64,000 bases of DNA from Clarkia xantiana subsp. parviflora. Its lineage: Eukaryota > Streptophyta > Magnoliopsida > Myrtales > Onagraceae. Below are positions 11,187 to 23,754 of the stretch, in pieces. The notes under the pieces were generated by a model, which saw only the letters and a list, made by a program, of their open reading frames with translations, did no database searches and was not told where the DNA came from. Each line of letters opens with the position of its first letter. Position 1 is the stretch's first letter. The stretch covers positions 9,774,166 through 9,838,165 of the forward strand of contig JAPTYO010000005.1 in NCBI GenBank assembly GCA_036873135.1, in the 5' to 3' direction. Position numbers and translations under genes: made by a program.

Positions 11187-13349
11187 CCTGATCAAAACGG
11201 AGCAGGATATAACTGACAATCAGATCCCACTTAATTCGAGTGGGAGAGAGATTTGAACCGGAAACTCAAGTGAATGACACGGTAAATGATAATGGAAATT
11301 TTTTCATAGTAAATCCAGTGAGAGGATTAAACCTTACCACATGAGATCACTATTGCCGCAGAGACGAATCAAGTTGAACCTGATGGTCATATTGCTGAAC
11401 AAGGAAAGCCACAACTGCCTCTACTACCCATTGTTTCCAGTGGGAGTGATACCCATTGTTTCCAGTGGGAGTGATCCGACCAAACTTGGCTCCATATCCT
11501 AGTGATCAAGGAATTCATCTCGGAAGTAAATCCCCGAGACCGAGAGGTTGTCAATGGAAATTTGATGGTCAAGGTTCAAGCACTGCTCTTGTTCCCAAAG
11601 GAAAAGATGCTCCGATAAGAAGTATTATTCCGAGTGGGAGAATTATTTCCAATAGAAGTAATGCTACGATAATAAGCATTATTCCGAGCGGGAGAAATGA
11701 TCAGACTCTAGATGGAATTAACCAAGCCTAGACAAAAGTTAAAGGAATCGAACTTCTCGAAGAAGTATCCCATCGTGTAAGGTGAAAACCTCGATCTAAC
11801 AACTGTTGGCATGCATTGGAAAGACCTCAGGTGAATAAATGGAGGAAAATAATAAAAGAGAGAGATCGCTTAAATGAAAGCCATCATATTATATAGTTGA
11901 TTTACCTGCTAACCACAGGTGCACAAGGATAAGGTGAGTCCTGAAAGAAGGCTCACCAATGAGGAAAAGGTCGAGAGGTGCGAACCCAACTTGATGCGAA
12001 AGGATATACCCATTTCACGGAGTTGACTCTGACAAAACAAACTCACTAACTGTGCGTAAAACCACGTTAGGGCCAGTCATGGTCCTGGTCGCAAGACTCG
12101 ATCTCGAGCTGCACCAAATGGATGTTAAGACCACATTCCTCCACGGAAACCTGGAGGAAGAGATCTACATGGAGCAACCAGAGGGTTTCATTTTCCTGGT
12201 AACGAACGTAAAGTTAGTAAACTCCAAAGGTCCATCTACGGTCTTAAACAGTCGTCTCAGCAATGGTACCGCAGATTCCACAAGAAAATCGTAGGAAACG
12301 GATTCGTGAATCTTCACGAGGATTCGTGCTTGTATTATAAGACCTCCGGGTTTAAGTATTTCATCTTAACCTTATACGTGGACGATATACTCATTGCCAC
12401 AAATGATGTGAGTTTTATGAACAAGTCAAAGTCATGGTTGGCATCTGTATTTGAGATGAAAGACATGGGAAAGGCCACGTACATCTTAGGCATTATAATT
12501 GCTAGAGATCGGGCTACCCGGAAATTATGTCTATCTTAAGAAGCTTATATCAACAAACTGTTGAAAAGATTCAGATTACAGGATGTCAAACCCGTGGATA
12601 CACCGGTGGTGTTTGGGTGCGCACTGTCAAAACATGACGATCCCAAGAACCTGGTAGAGCGTGAACAGATGAAGGGTGCGGAGTATTAAGCATGGTCAGT
12701 AGTTTGATGTACGCCATCCAATGCACCCGTCCAAATATCTGTTACGTCGTGGGCCTAGTACCACGTTTCCAATCAGATCATGGCTATCAACATTTAAAAG
12801 GCTGTAAAACGAATGATTCGTTATCTGAAAGGTACTGCCGAATACGCACTGTGCTATGATGGTAGGAAGTTAGAATTGACCGGTTAAAGTGACGCCGACT
12901 ATAGTGACGATCCGGATGATCGTAAGTCCACCACATGAGGAGTGTTTCTCCTTGCTAATGCCACCATTTCATGGACGAGCAAGAAGCAAACCCGTGTCGC
13001 GTTGTCCACGATGGAATCGGAATTCGTAGCTCTCTCCAAGAACGCACAGGAAGCGGTCTGGCTGAAAAGGCTTCTTACTGCGCTGCTTGATGGTGACGTT
13101 GGGAGTAAACCTGTGAAGGCGTTCTCTATTAATCAGGCAGCCATTGCCGCAGTAAAGAATCCGAAGTACCATAGTAGGACCAAACACATTGATGTCAAAA
13201 AATTTTATGCTAAATCTATGGTAGAAGACAATATAATCACTATGGAATACTTGTCCACTAATAACATGATTGCGGATCCATTAACTAAACCACTACGCAT
13301 GGAGATTTTCAAAAAGCATGTAAAACTGCTTGGATTGCATAGGGTTTAG
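11187..13349 (+). pseudogene. pol: Element B reverse transcriptase-RNase H (broken)
   Basis: It starts with a decayed linker containing repeated PSGS-type codons (AGTGGGAG). RT follows in pieces: 12052-12294 (HQMDVKTTFLHGNLEEEIYMEQPEGF) and 12306-12539, with the catalytic YVDD at 12375-12386 and FEMKDMGKATYILGI. RNase H spans about 12600-13349 (SWTSKKQTRVALSTMESEFVAL, then KYHSRTKHIDVK), ending at the usual copia C-terminus before the TAG near 13349. At least five frameshifts or stops break it. The YVDD is intact, unlike in A. Confidence 0.88.
11237..11246 (+). promoter_or_regulatory. Candidate central polypurine tract of element B
   Basis: CGAGTGGGAG is identical to the 10-mer that ends one base before B's 3' LTR (14473-14482). 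It is preceded by TCCCACTTAATT, which can pair with it. The same copy sits at the linker/RT border in A, C, D and G. Confidence 0.45.
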
Positions 13350-14472
13350 AAGTGGTGTGTATCTGTGATAACATTTTCATATTAGAAAGTTACATTTTGT
13401 AAGCGAAATAATTGCAACCGATTTTATGATCAACCGACGTCATAATGTTTTGATTACATCAAATTTTCGGTCTATAAATGAAGTCGTAGGAGTACGCAAT
13501 CCTCTACTAAAACTATGTCGGATGTGGGCTTACCGCGTCACACAGGTACGGTCGTCTTGCGGTGGAGGAAGGCCTCTACCAAGCAAGGCTGGCTAAGAAT
13601 CAGGGGGATAAACCTGATTACGCATAACGATCATCTAGTGTCGAAGTAACTCGACATGATCTTCGCTTTGAAGATCGTCGTGATGAACTTTTTTCATCAT
13701 TAATCCACATTCTGGGCCAGATGAAAATCTGAGATAACATGATTTGACATATCCCATTCCTTTGAACTTAATCGTTCAGGTATGCTATCGACGCGTGCTT
13801 CATACTACGCGTGCCACGTTCGACCATGGGGTCACAACTCGTTTGTGTTAGGAAAGAATCCTCGTGATTCTGGCGGACGCAAACTTCTTCACCTCGAGGG
13901 TGTGATTGATCCCGGGAGCCTTATGAATATGCACCCAAAGTATTCTCACGGACTAGGAACTAATATCTAAGGTCAAGCTCAATGTTCGCTTCCCGGCGTA
14001 CGAGCGTAGTGCTGAACAAAAAGGCCCAGTGACCACGTCTTTGGAAACCGGTTGGGTTTGACTAAGGATATGAGCGATAGGGATGGTCAAGTTCATCTGT
14101 AATTCACTGACTTTTGTATTCACTAGGTGGCCACCAACCGGATATTAGTTGAAGGTTGTGAATACTCGTACGGATGCCTTGGAGAAGTGTTCCTATGAGG
14201 AAACTAGGCAAAAGGAGAATTATCAGTTGACCTAGGATATAGCGCGACACTATATAAATGTTTCTTATAACATATTGATTGGAGAAAAGGGAAGCAACGT
14301 TCCGCGGGCGCTACAACACTCCTAACAAATGAGTAGCACGATGCCCGTCGTGTCCGCCGGTCGCACAGAAAACCTTGTATACATTATTCAGAAGCATAGG
14401 ACGAGATCAAATGAGTGAAATGTTGATGCATATTTGGACGACAATACATTAACAGGCACCCTCCCATTCCGT
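13350..14472 (+). other. Element B 3' UTR with a small open frame
   Basis: This 1.1-kb tail lies between the RNase H stop and the PPT. The group shares it: the phrase CGGTCTATAAA, a CACACAGG..CGGTCGTCTTG segment, CACTAGGTGGCCACCAACCGG, and CTCCTAACAAATGAGTAGCACGATGCCCGTCGTG near the end. A 62-codon frame (13782-13970; LSTRASYYACHVRPWGH, NPRDSGGRKLL) also occurs in element F, with conserved codons and the same end. Whether it is translated is unknown. Confidence 0.6.
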
Positions 14473-14483
14473 CGAGTGGGAGA
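14461..14483 (+). promoter_or_regulatory. Element B 3' polypurine tract in a hairpin
   Basis: CTCCCATTC, a 4-base loop and GAGTGGGAG form a 9-bp stem with one G-U pair. The purine arm abuts the 3' LTR and should prime plus-strand DNA. The arrangement is the same in A, C and G, and inverted in D, E, F and I. Confidence 0.75.
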
Positions 14484-15093
14484 TGTAAGCATATGGTGTT
14501 GGGCACCGTAAATGGAAGCCCATTATATGTATATGTTACCTAAGTTAATTGGGTACATGTAACATTAGGACATTGGGTCAGACCCAAATCTCAATTGACA
14601 TGAGAGGCCCAAAATTGACATGAGAGGCCCAATTGACATTAAGCCTCTCAATGCATAGTGGCCTCCCAATTGAAAAAGTCCACTTTATTCCTCCTATATA
14701 TATGTGGTGTTAGGGGTTTTATTAGGTTAATCATTAATCCTCCCTTGGAGTGTTTTAGAGAGAAAAACCCTCCTTCCCAAATACACCACATATTCGCCCG
14801 AAAAACATCACCACCACCAAGGGTGTGCTAATTTGCCTTCGAGCAAACACTATGGAGATCCGTCCCTCGCCAAGAATCTATCAGATGCTTTGTTGTGAAG
14901 AATATACCACGTAGTGCTTCCTTCACAAGAACACATACGGGTGCCGACCGGAGGATCGTGAACTCCCTCCTGCAAAGATCTTGGGACTACGGACTACTGT
15001 AGAGGTATGTGTGAATCTTCCACTGCGTAATTTCAATTACTTGCATTTAACATGGTTTTATTATCTGTAGTGATTACTCCCCGTAATCTAACA
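14484..15093 (+). repeat. Element B 3' LTR (type II, 610 bp)
   Basis: It begins TGTAAGCATATGG, ends ATCTAACA and is followed by the TGCGC duplication. Relative to the 5' LTR it has a short duplication around GAGAGGCCCAA (about 14600-14635) and scattered substitutions. Confidence 0.92.
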
Positions 15094-17398
15094 TGCGCAA
15101 CATACACGCATCAAAGCGACAGCCGTTCAGCAAGTTTGGACCTAGAGGGCTGAAAAGTATATTTAGATGATACTATGAACTCTACGGGACACGTGTTAAG
15201 GAAAGCTCTCGAAAATGGTAGCGTGGTCGAACATAAGACGTTACGTTCCTTGAGGACGAATTTCCGACGCTTGGTAACATCAAAACGAATGAAGTCTTAA
15301 TTGAACTAGAACAGGATGGTGATGTTCAGGTCCCACTTACTTCGAGTGGGAGATTTGAGGTGGCAACACAAGTGAACGACATGGTAAATGAGAATGGAGA
15401 TATTTTCATAATAAATCCAGTGGGAGGAGTCAATCCAATCACGCAGTTCACTGTTGCTGCAGGTGCGAATCAATTGGAGCCTGATCATCACATTGTTGAA
15501 TTGTTGGATGAGAATCCTATAATTCCTCAACTGTCTGCTGGAAACAGTAGTAGTGACACAACCACCTTGGTACCTGGTCCTAGCAACCATGGAATTAATC
15601 TCTGCGGTAGAAACCCGATACCATATGGTTGTCCAAGAAAAGTTGTAGGTGAAGGTTCCAACAGCGCCCTTGTTCCCAGTAGGAGTATTGTTCTGAATGG
15701 GAGCGTTGCTTCAAGTGGGACTGTAGTTCAAAATCAAGATGGGAATATTGAGCCTAGACGTAGTCAAAGGCATCGAACTTCTCCTAAGATGTATCCCATC
15801 GAAAGAGGTGAATTATTCACCCTGTCTTCGATTGATGAACCATTAACGGTTAAACAAGAGTTGGATACACCTCAAGTGAAGGAATGGAGGAAAGCAATGG
15901 TGGAAGAGATCGCCTCTATGAAATCCGATTCGGTATGGTCGTTAGTTGATTTGCATGCTAATTGTAGAGCAATAGGGGCTAAGTGGGTTCTGAAACTGAA
16001 GTTCACTGCTGATGGAAACATTGAGCATTACAAAGCTCGATTAGTCGCGAAAGGATATACCCAACTTCACGGAGTGGACTTTAATGAGACGTACTCACCG
16101 AATTTGCGTTACACCATAGTCTGGGCCATCCCGACCTTGGTTGCATGCCTCGATCAAGAGCTACACCAAATGAATGTTAAGACCGCGTTACTCCACGAAA
16201 ACCTGGAGGAAATATCTATATGGAGCAACCGGAGGGTTTCATTACCCCTGGAAACGAACGTAAAGTTTGTAAACTCCAAATATCAATATATGGTCTTAAA
16301 CAATCATCTTGAAAATGGTACCGCAGGTTCCACGAGGAAATCGTTGGCAATGGATTCCTGAATCTTCACGAGGATCCTTCGTGTACACAATTACCTATGG
16401 GTCAAAGTACATCATCTTGACGTCGTACGTCGATTACATACTTATTGTCGCGAATGATGTGAGTTACATGAATGAATCAAAGTCCTGGCTGGCATCTGTA
16501 TTTGAGATGAAAGACATGGGAGAAGCCACTTACATCCTAGGCATTAAAATTTATAGGGATCAGGCTGATCGTAAACTATGCCTTTCCTAATAAGCCTATA
16601 TCAACAAAAATTTTATAAGGTTTAATCTCCAAGATGCCAAATCCGTGGATACGCCGGTAGTGTTTGGGTGCACGCTGTATAAGCTTAAGGGCCCAAAAGA
16701 CTAGGCGGAGCGTGAATAGATGAAGAGTGCAGAGTACCTCAGTATGGTTGGTAGTCTGATGTACGCCATGCAATGTACTCGTCCGGATATATGTTACGAT
16801 GTGGGCTTAGTAGTGCATTTCCATTCAGATCCAGGATATCAACATATACGAGCCGTTACACAAATTATTCGATACCTAAAGGTACTAGCGACTACAGGCT
16901 GTGCTATAGGGGTAAGAAATTAGGATTGTCTGGGTTCAGTGACGTCGACCATGGTGGAAATATAGATGATCGTACGTCTACCTCAAGAGGAATATTTCTC
17001 CTTGCTTATGCCGCCATTTCATGGATGAGCAAGAAGCAATCATGTGTTGCGCTGTCCACGATGGAATCTGAATTCACGGCCCTCTCTAAAATGCAAAAGA
17101 AGCTGTCTGGCTTAAACGACTCTTAACTGCCCTGCTTGACGTCGAGGATGGGAGTAAACCTATGAGGATTTACTCTGACAGTCAAGCACCGGTAGCGACA
17201 GTTAAGAATCCAAAGCACCATAGTAGGACGAAACACATTTATGTTAAATATAATTATGCGAAGAGTATGGAAGAAGAAAAATTTATCAGATTAGAATACT
17301 TATCCTCTGAGAATATGGTGGCAGACCCATTATCTAAACCACTACGCAGGGAAGTTTTTGAAAGGCACGTCAAAATGCTTGGAATGCGTAGGGTTTAA
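15094..17398 (+). pseudogene. pol: Element A integrase C-terminus, linker, reverse transcriptase and RNase H (broken)
   Basis: It continues the integrase from 6901 with the same Trp-Gly-Cys-Ala codon once B is removed, then hits a stop within about 20 codons. An open stretch of 333 codons (15360-16361) carries the linker (GDIFIINPVGG, ALVPSRS) and RT N-terminus (SVWSLVDLHANCRAIGAKWVLKLK, YKARLVAKGYTQLHGVDFNETYSP), then frameshifts near 16210. The active site reads YVDY instead of YVDD (16426-16437), so RT is dead. RNase H fragments (16720-17398) end LGMRRV. In copia elements these domains copy the genomic RNA into cDNA inside the particle. Confidence 0.9.
15332..15352 (+). promoter_or_regulatory. 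Candidate central polypurine tract of element A
   Basis: CCCACTTACTTCGAGTGGGAG contains the CGAGTGGGAG 10-mer (15343-15352), which is identical to A's 3' PPT (18501-18510). Without element B it lies about 57% of the way along A, near the centre. Confidence 0.5.
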
Positions 17399-18488
17399 GA
17401 GGATAGTATTGTGTAAAACAAAATTTTTTGAGTTTCTAATTTTTCCAATTGGGATGGATGTATTGAAATTTGAGTTTATGATCTTACGATGTCATAATGT
17501 TTGAATTACTCCGGATTTTACGGTCTATAAACTAGTCGTTGGAGCGTAAAACCTCTCAATAAAGTATGTCGAATATGGGCCCAGCCTCGTCAAACAGGCT
17601 CGGTCATCTAGACGGAGGAGGAACCTCCACCATGTCAAGACCGGCTACGAACCACGGTGTTTTTTGAAAAAACCTAGTTAAGCAAAACGATCATTTGATT
17701 TCGGGGTAATACGACATGATCTTGTTTTACATATCGCTGTGATGAACTCTGTTCATCAGAATCTACATTTTGGGCCATATGAGAATCAGCGATAGCATAT
17801 GAAATTTCCCACTCCTGACTATTCAGGTTATGCTATTGAAGTGCACTTTATACTGCGCGTGGCATGTTCGACTATGGGGCCTGGCTCGGTTGGGCTAGAT
17901 AGAATTCTCATGATTCAGATGGGCACAAACTTCTTCACCTTGAGCGTGTGACTGATCCCGGGTGCTTTATGAAGGAGCACCCGAAGTATCCTCACGGACT
18001 CAGAACTCATATCTAAGGTCAAGCTCAATGGTCGCTTATAGGCGTACGAACGCAGTGCTAAACAAACGGCCCAGTTACCACGTTTTGGAAACCGGATGAG
18101 TTTGACTAAGGGTATGAGCTACGGGGATGGTCGAGTTCACATGTAATTCTCCGACTCTTGTATTCACTAGGTGGCCACCAACCGGATATTAGTTGAAGGT
18201 TGTGAATATTTGTGCGGATGCCTTGGAGAAGTGTTCCTATGTGATAACTAGGCAATTGGAGAATAACAGTTTACCAAGGATACAAAGCGGCACAGAGATG
18301 TATGCAGGTTGATTACAGGTTGGGGAATCAATGTTCCGCGAACGCAACAACACTCTTAGCCGATGAGTAGCACAATGTCTGTTGTGTCTGCAGGTCGCAC
18401 GACAAACCTCGTATGAACTATTTCGAAGCAAGGACTGGATCGAACACTAAATGTTGATTTGTTGGTCGACAACATATTAACAGTCACC
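17399..18488 (+). other. Element A 3' UTR
   Basis: It is homologous throughout to the 3' UTR of B, C and G: CGGTCTATAAACTAGTCG, AGGCTCGGTCATCT, CACTAGGTGGCCACCAACCGG, and TGAGTAGCACAATGTCTGTTGTG near the end. The small open frame seen in B is disrupted here. Confidence 0.65.
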
Positions 18489-18511
18489 CTCCCATTCCGA
18501 CGAGTGGGAGT
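18489..18511 (+). promoter_or_regulatory. Element A 3' polypurine tract in a hairpin
   Basis: CTCCCATTC-CGAC-GAGTGGGAG forms a 9-bp stem with one G-U pair. The purine arm ends one base before the LTR at 18512. Confidence 0.75.
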
Positions 18512-19104
18512 TGTTGGCATTTGGTGAATGGGTTGCCGTAATAGGAGCCCTTTTAATATAAGGCCAACAGTTAAGGTAATTGTGGTATGTCACATTAGGG
18601 ATTTTGGGATAGGCCTAAAATATCAATTTACATGAGAAGCACAAAATTGGGCCTCCCTTAGCCAATTACTAGGTTGGCCGAAACTATAGAGTAAGGAGGT
18701 GGGATTTTCCCACCTCCTCTTATAAATAAGGGTTGTCAGGGATTTATTAGAAGCTAATCACTCATTTCCCTAAGTGTTGAGATTAAAGAAATCCCTCTCC
18801 CTATTTTCTCTAGTTTCGGCCGAACTACTAATGTTCTAGGTGCCAAATTTCTTTGAGAAATTTACCCCAGAGATCCGTCCATGCTAGGAACCGACAAGAG
18901 GCTTTGCTATGGAGACCATTGCGTGTAGGTGATTCCTTAATAAGAATCCTTACAGGATCCGTCTGGCAGGTCAGAACTCCCCTTAAAGATCCTGGGACTA
19001 CATGAAAGCAATTACTAGTATGTGCCTCTATTCCGCTGCGTAACTAGATTACCTGGCATGTACACATGTTTTTTTCTGTAGTATTTATTCCCCTAAATCC
19101 AACA
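18512..19104 (+). repeat. Element A 3' LTR (type I, 593 bp)
   Basis: It begins TGTTGGC, ends TCCAACA and is followed by CTATG (19105-19109). A perfect 11-bp inverted repeat AGGAGGTGGGA (18694-18704) / TCCCACCTCCT (18708-18718) is followed at once by TTATAAATA. The 5' LTR copy of this stem is imperfect. Confidence 0.92.
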
Positions 19105-19109
19105 CTATG

Positions 19110-19441
19110 GTGGTAAGGTTCGCCGAAACTTTGCTTTCAGGGAGGAGGGATTTCTTTTGTGTCAACACTTAGGAGAAGGACTGAGTATCTCATTAACTGA
19201 TTAACCCTACAGAAATCCTAACACTCCCTTTTTTAAGAGGAGGTGGGCAAAACGCACCTCAAACCCTATGTGAATTTCTGCCGGCCTAAGAGTAAGGGGA
19301 ATCCCAATTTTGAGCTACTCATGTCAAATGGGATTTTAGGCCTACCCAAAAATCCCTAATGTGACGTTACCCAATTACTTAGGTGTTGGGGCTTATATTA
19401 AAGGGCTCCTATTACGGCGGCTCATTCACCAAATGCCAACA
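19110..19441 (-). repeat. Element D 3' LTR, inner half
   Basis: It completes the LTR begun at 2002-2273. It ends AAATGCCAACA, the inverted start TGTTGGCATTT of a type-I LTR, and includes inverted copies of TTATAAGAGGAGGTGGG-like and GGCCTAAAATCCC phrases. Confidence 0.88.
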
Positions 19442-20558
19442 ATTAATACTCGCTGAAATGGGAGGGTGCCTGTTAATATGTTGTCAACCAACACATCAAC
19501 ATTTTTTCTTCGATCCGGCCCTGCTTCGAAATAGTTCATACGAGGTTTGCCGTGCGACCGACAGACTCAACGGACATCGTGCTACTCATCGGTTAAAAGT
19601 GTTGTAGCGTCCGCGGAACGTTGATTCCCAACCTATTATCAACATGTAAACATATATGTACCGCGTAGTATCCCTGGTAAACTGTTATTCTCCAAGTGCC
19701 TAGTTTCCACAAAAGAACACTTCTCCGAGACATTTACACAAGTATTCACAACCTTCAACTAATATACCGTTGGAGGCCACCTAGTGAATACAAGAGTCGG
19801 AGGATTACAAGTTAACTTGACCATCCCCATCGTTCATACCCTTAGTCAAACTCAACCGGTTTCCAAAACATGGTCACTGGGCCTTTTTGTTCAGCATTGC
19901 GTTCGTACGCCTGGAAGCGAGCATTGAGTTTGACCTTAGATATGAGTTATGAGTCCGTAAGGATACTTCAGGTGCTCCTTTATAAAGCACCCGAGATCAT
20001 CCACCCGCTCAAGGTGAAGAAGTTTGCGTCCATCTGAATCGAGAAGATTCATCTAGCACAACCGAGCCTGACCCCGTGGTCGAATTTGGCACACGCAGTA
20101 TGAAGTGCGCGTCGATAGCATATCCTAAAATTACATTTTGTCATGAGTGAGAAATGTCATTTGCTATTAGAGATTTTTCAGTTGGCCCATAATGTGATTT
20201 CCAATGAATTGAGTTCACCACGGCGATACGCAAAACAAAGATCATGTCGTGTTATTCCGAAACCAAATGATTGCTTTGTTTCACCATGTTTATCTTTCAA
20301 AAACACCGTGGTTCTTAGCCGGTCTTGACATGGTAGAGGATCCCCCTCCGTCAAGATGACCGAGCCTGTGTGATGAGGCTGCCCCCACATTCGACATATT
20401 TTATTGGGAGGTTTTCCACTCCAACGATTAGTTTATAGACCGCAAAATCCGATGTAATTCAAACATTATGGCGTTGCAAGATCATAAACTCAAATTGCAA
20501 TTTTTTCATTCGAATATTACTTCAAAACTCCAAATGTTATTGACATAATAAAATCCTT
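19442..20558 (-). other. Element D PPT region and 3' UTR
   Basis: Next to the LTR lies the inverted PPT hairpin, partly decayed (ACTCGCTGAAATGGGAGGG, 19448-19466). The rest is the inverted group 3' UTR, with recognisable CCTAGTGAATACAAGAGTCGG and TAGTTTATAGACCG phrases. Open frames here are short and unsupported. Confidence 0.6.
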
Positions 20559-22990
20559 CTAAACCTTACGCAGTCCAAGCATTTTGACATGCTTTTTGAA
20601 AAGTTCCTTGCGTAAAGGTTTGGTCAATGAGGCTGCATAAGTATTCTAATGTGATCAATTTTGTCTTTTACCACACTCTTTGCATAATTATATTTAATAT
20701 CAATTAGTTTCATCCTATTATGGAACTTTGGATTCTTAACTACTGCTATCGCTTCTTGTCTATCATATCAAATCCTCACAAGTTTACTCCCATCCTCGAC
20801 GTCAAGCAGAGAAGTCAAGAGTATATTTAGCGAGACAACTTCATATGCATTCTTAGAGAGGGCCTAGAATTCGGATTCCATCGTGGAGAACGCGACACCT
20901 GATTGCTTCTTACTCATCTATTTTTTTGGCCAACCTTTTTACTCCTCTATGAAATGGCGACATTAGCAAGGAGAAATATTCCTCCTGAGGTGGACTTACA
21001 ATCATCCGGATCGCCACAATGGTTGGCACACTGAACCCAGACAATTCTACCTTTCTAACCTCATAGCACAGTTCGTAGTCGGCAGTACCTTTTAACTTAA
21101 ATAATTCGTTTAACAGATCGTGAGTGTTGATATCAAGGGTCTGATTGGAAACGTGCTAATAAGCCCACAACGTAACAGATATCCGGACGAGTGCATTGCA
21201 TGGCGTACATCAGACTACCAACCGTACTGAGGTACTCTACCATTTTCACCTGTTAACGCTCCGCCTGGTCTTTCGGGCCATCAAGCTTCGACAGCGCGCA
21301 CACATACACGACCGACGTATCCACAGGTTTGGAATCTTGGAGATTGAACCTTCTCAACAATTTGTTCATAGAGGCTTCCTGGGAAAGACATAGTTTACGA
21401 GCAGCCCAATCCCTAGAAATCTTAATGCCTATGATATACATGGCTTCTCCCATGTCATTCATCTCGAAAATAGATGCCAGCCAGAACTTTGATTCATTTA
21501 AATAACTCACTACGTTTGCGGAAATGAGTATGTCATCAACGTATAATGTCAAGATAACGTACTTTGACTCAGAGGTCCAAGTGTACACGCAGGGATCCTC
21601 GTGATGATTCACGAATCCGTTACCAACGATTTCCTCGTGGAACCCGCGGTACCATTGCCGGGACGATTGTTTAAGACCATAGATCGATCTTTGGATTTTA
21701 CAAACTTTACGTTCGTTTCCATGGGTAACGAAACCCTCTGGTTGCTCCATATAGATCTTTTCCTCCAGGTTTCCGTGGAGGAATGCAGTCTTAACATCCA
21801 TTTGGTTCAGCTCCAGATCGAGGCTTGCAACTAGGTCTAAAATAGCCCTGATTGTGGTGTAACGCACTTCGTGGAGTTGGGTATATCCTTACACAACCAA
21901 TCGAGCTTTGTAACGCTCAACTTTTCCATCAGCAGTGAGTTTCAATTTCAGAACCCACATAGCCCCTTTAGCTCTGCGGTTAGCAAGAAAATCAACTAAC
22001 GACCACACCAAATTGGCTTTCATAGAGGCTATCTCTTCCTCCATTCCTTCGCTTGAGGTCCTTCCAACGCATATTTAACCGTTTCTGGATCATTAACCGA
22101 AGTTAGTGAGGACAATTCACCTTATCAATGGGATACTTTTTAGAAGAGGCTCAGTGCCTTTGACTACGTCTAGGCTCAAAATTCTCATCTTGATTTTAAA
22201 CTACACTCTCACTAGGAACAAAACTACCACTGGGAACAAAGGCGTTGCTTGAACCTTCACCTTCAACTTTTCTTGGACGACCTCTTGGTCTCGGTATTCT
22301 ACCTCCGAGATGAATTTCAAGGTTACTAGGACCATGAACCAAGTCAGTTGTCCCACTCCCAACTGTCTCCAACAAGTAATCGATGTATTATAGGATTCTC
22401 ATCATGCAGTTCAGCAACGTGATGATCAGGTTCAACTTGATTCGCACCTGCAACAACAGTGATCTGCGTGGTTGGATTGACTCCTCCAACTGGATTTATT
22501 ATTCTCCATTCTCATTTACCATGTCGTTCACTGATGTTACCGCCTCAAATATCCCACTCTAATTAAGTGGGACCTGAACATCATCATCCTGTTCTGGTTC
22601 AATTAAGACTTCATTCGTTTTAATGTTACAAGGCGTTGGAAATTCGTCCTCAAGGAACGTAACTTGTCTGGACTCATGTTCGACCTCGCCACCATTCTCC
22701 TGAGCTGCCACAAACACGTATCCCTTAGAGTTCTCGGAGTATCTTATAAAGATACTTTTCAGTGCTCTAGGTTCCAACTTGTCGAATCGGCTGTCGGTCT
22801 TATGCGTGTATGCTGCGCAACCCCAAGTTCGCAGCTTGGTAAGAACTATATCTTTACTAGTCACAATCTCATATGGTGTCGTGTCAACCTATTTTACAAG
22901 AACAAGGTTCACTACATGAGTGGCAGTCAACTACACATCATCCTAGAAGGAGATCGGAAGTTGAGCTTACGACATCACGGTCCTAACAGT
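20559..22990 (-). pseudogene. pol: Element D integrase C-terminus, linker, reverse transcriptase and RNase H (broken)
   Basis: From right to left on the minus strand: integrase C-terminal part (22864-22559; TKLRTWGCAAYTHKTDSRF, ALKSIFIRYSENSKGYVF), then the linker with repeated PSGS-type codons, then RT with an open 204-codon piece (21867-21253; LDLELNQMDVKTAFLHGNL, intact YVDD at 21543-21532, FEMNDMGEAMYIIGI). RNase H follows in fragments to a stop at 20559-20561. Upstream of 22864 the integrase core is present only as a stop-ridden remnant (about 22990-22865). The protease and the integrase N-terminus are missing. Confidence 0.88.
22552..22574 (-). promoter_or_regulatory. Candidate central polypurine tract of element D
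   Basis: On the minus strand GTCCCACTTAATTAGAGTGGGA lies at the same linker position as the CGAGTGGGAG copies of A, B, C and G. The purine arm is slightly mutated. Confidence 0.35.
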
Positions 22991-23754
22991 GTCCTTGAAG
23001 TGTGTGATTATAATGCTCCACCAATCTTAACTAACCGTGTCGGGATCGCCATTTAACTGAAAATCAATTTCATTGCATACTCATATTCCAAGGTTTTGAC
23101 CACCTATGTTCGTGCATTGGGTTCTCACTCTTTTCTTGTTCACAATTCTATATGAGAAGTTGTATGAGTATAAAACCTGAAATGGGTATATGCGAAATGA
23201 AATTTTATTTTCGAGCATTAAATCAAACACTTCAAATTAAATTTGTACTTCGAATCGATGTGTCCTATCTGTCGAAGGAACTGCGCGGCGCGCGCGACAC
23301 CAGCTTTTACCAGTAGTGTTATCGTTTCATTTCCAAAATTTAAATTTAATCAGTTCCGCACATGTTCGTCATTAAATATATATTAATTTAATGGAGTTCT
23401 AACAAATTAGGAAGTTAAATTGGACGCACTCAATTGAGCAATGCATAGAATGGTAATCACAAGATTGAGCAACGCTAGGTGGAAAGGAAAAAGATAATCG
23501 ATACTCGGTTCAAGAATTCAATATATGCCCAAAAAGGTTCCTAGTTTTCACAAGGAAACTTATAACCAGAGAGTACTCAATACTGATAGAAATAGAAAAG
23601 TTCAAGCAAACGAGGGATGGTTGATCGTCCAATCCCTTTTATTCTGGGGTAGCATCCTCCATCTGTATGCTCCTTCCTCTTCTCAGTTCTGTAATTCAAA
23701 AGTGGGATTGAATTAATCTCGAGGAAGGAACTCAAAGAGAATATATGAATTTCG
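22991..23754 (-). other. Element D spacer between gag and integrase remnant
   Basis: Non-coding. About 23060-23400 is homologous to the spacers of B, C and G (inverted ATGACGAACATGTGCGG near 23360). It stands where the protease and integrase core should be, so D shares part of the rearranged middle of the non-autonomous subfamily. Confidence 0.5.

Larger units (their letters stand above)
6902..15093 (+). mobile_element. Element B: plus-strand non-autonomous copia (8.19 kb) nested in A's integrase
   Basis: The LTRs (6902-7508 and 14484-15093) are flanked by TGCGC at 6897-6901 and 15094-15098. Inside are a PBS, a 2.1-kb leader, decayed ORFX in place of gag, a spacer, a broken RT-RH and a 3' UTR. 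No gag, protease or integrase core is visible. Size and layout match element C (8.17 kb), so the two are copies of one non-autonomous subfamily rather than independent deletions. Mobilisation in trans by a relative such as A is an inference. Confidence 0.9.
2274..19104 (+). mobile_element. Element A: plus-strand Ty1/copia retrotransposon interrupted by element B
   Basis: The LTRs at 2274-2865 and 18512-19104 are flanked by CTATG at 2269-2273 and 19105-19109. Removing nested B (6902-15093 plus one TGCGC) leaves about 8.6 kb. Order: LTR, PBS, 2-kb leader, gag, PR, IN, RT, RH, 3' UTR, PPT, LTR. This is the only element of its group here that still shows gag, protease and integrase core together. 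The LTRs differ at many positions, and stops and frameshifts run through the coding part, so A is an old, dead copy. Confidence 0.9.

Noticed and set aside
22664..23056. 130-codon plus-strand frame
   Set aside because: It is antisense to the integrase C-terminus of D, which has clear protein similarity on the minus strand.
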